Positions 61,070 to 61,307 of a DNA stretch of 61,307 bases are shown here, in pieces; the first letter of the stretch is position 1; every line of letters starts with the position of its first letter. The notes under the pieces are model-generated. The model saw only the letters and a program-made list of their open reading frames with translations, was not told the origin of the DNA and ran no database searches. Source of the stretch: Streptosporangiaceae bacterium (GTDB lineage: Bacteria; Actinomycetota; Actinomycetes; Streptosporangiales; Streptosporangiaceae); NCBI GenBank assembly GCA_025964715.1, contig JAOPYH010000489.1:1-61307 (forward strand). Reading direction: 5' to 3'. A program made the position numbers and the translations under genes.

Positions 61070-61307
61070 GTGTTGACCCATTGGGCCGGTCCCTTCGTGA
61101 TCGGAATTGACGCGGGTGGCACAAGTACCCGCTGTGCCGTAATGACATTGGGTGGCGCCCTTGCCGGATCCGGGTCCGGGCCGGGTGCCAACCCCAACTC
61201 CGGGGGCGACACCGCCGGCGCGCTGACCACGGCCTTGCGCTCGGCGGTGGGCGACCTGGACCGTTCCCTTATCCTCAGCGGCGTCTTCGGCATCGCCGGG
61301 GCCGGCG
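61070..61307 (+). CDS. BadF/NagK-type amino-sugar kinase (5' part)
   Basis: The first 79 codons of an ASKHA-fold kinase, cut by the window end. FVIGIDAGGTSTRCAVMTLG is the phosphate-1 motif of the BadF/BadG family, which includes bacterial N-acetylglucosamine kinases, and the frame continues to a SGVFGIAGAG strand. GTG 61070 is taken as the start, although GTG 61097 is possible. Divergent from the murR-murQ pair, it probably phosphorylates GlcNAc or MurNAc released by the NagZ-like enzyme. Confidence 0.8.
   Translation, partial: MLTHWAGPFVIGIDAGGTSTRCAVMTLGGALAGSGSGPGANPNSGGDTAGALTTALRSAVGDLDRSLILSGVFGIAGAG

Overview
The window is GC-rich DNA with almost no spacer, many GTG starts and gene families typical of filamentous Actinobacteria: the hpf - LuxR regulator - secA order, an Rv3235-like protein, an HGxxPAAW-type small membrane protein and a type VII secretion (T7SS) locus. 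It most likely comes from a Streptosporangiales or Thermomonosporaceae-type actinomycete. The genus cannot be decided from sequence alone.

Left flank (1-14.6 kb): a housekeeping block (hpf, response regulator, AlkX/YcaQ-like DNA glycosylase, small membrane protein, secA, Rv3235-like protein) is followed by amino-sugar and cell-wall recycling genes: nagA, a NagB-II/GlmS-type SIS protein, ptsH and ptsI, then on the other strand a lipoprotein, a NagZ-type family 3 glycosidase and a HAD hydrolase.

Centre (14.6-51.9 kb): a T7SS island. A LuxR regulator with a degenerate receiver is followed by eccC, eccD, eccB, a large protein ending in a degenerate ADP-ribosyltransferase-like fold, and an EccA-like protein built as beta-helix plus AAA plus degenerate AAA. 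Next come two WXG100 proteins, two further WXG-like proteins (one with a long Gly/Pro-rich tail), a YbaB-like protein and another WXG-like protein. A single 5,342-residue polymorphic toxin then occupies 16 kb. It carries an ESX-type N-terminus with membrane segments, coiled coils, an OmpA-like domain, a large-clostridial-toxin-type glycosyltransferase (DVD motif), an HExxHxxGxxD metalloprotease-like domain, about 1,500 residues of beta-rich repeats, two degenerate caspase-like folds and a C-terminal ADP-ribosyltransferase-like domain. A membrane-anchored ricin-type lectin follows. No EccE or mycosin is visible. Imperfect direct repeats derived from the 5' end of the HAD gene lie at 14521-14609 and 51988-52058, on either side of the island.

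Right flank (51.6-61.3 kb): a MacAB-like efflux set (adaptor with peptidoglycan-binding domain, ATPase, permease) lies beside a decaying tandem family of a lipoprotein (two intact copies, two pseudogenes) and a small secreted I36-like protein (one intact, one remnant). The window ends with murQ, a MurR/RpiR regulator and the start of a divergent BadF-type amino-sugar kinase. Amino-sugar recycling genes therefore lie on both sides of the T7SS island. This is compatible with insertion of the island into a recycling locus, but that is an inference to be tested by synteny.
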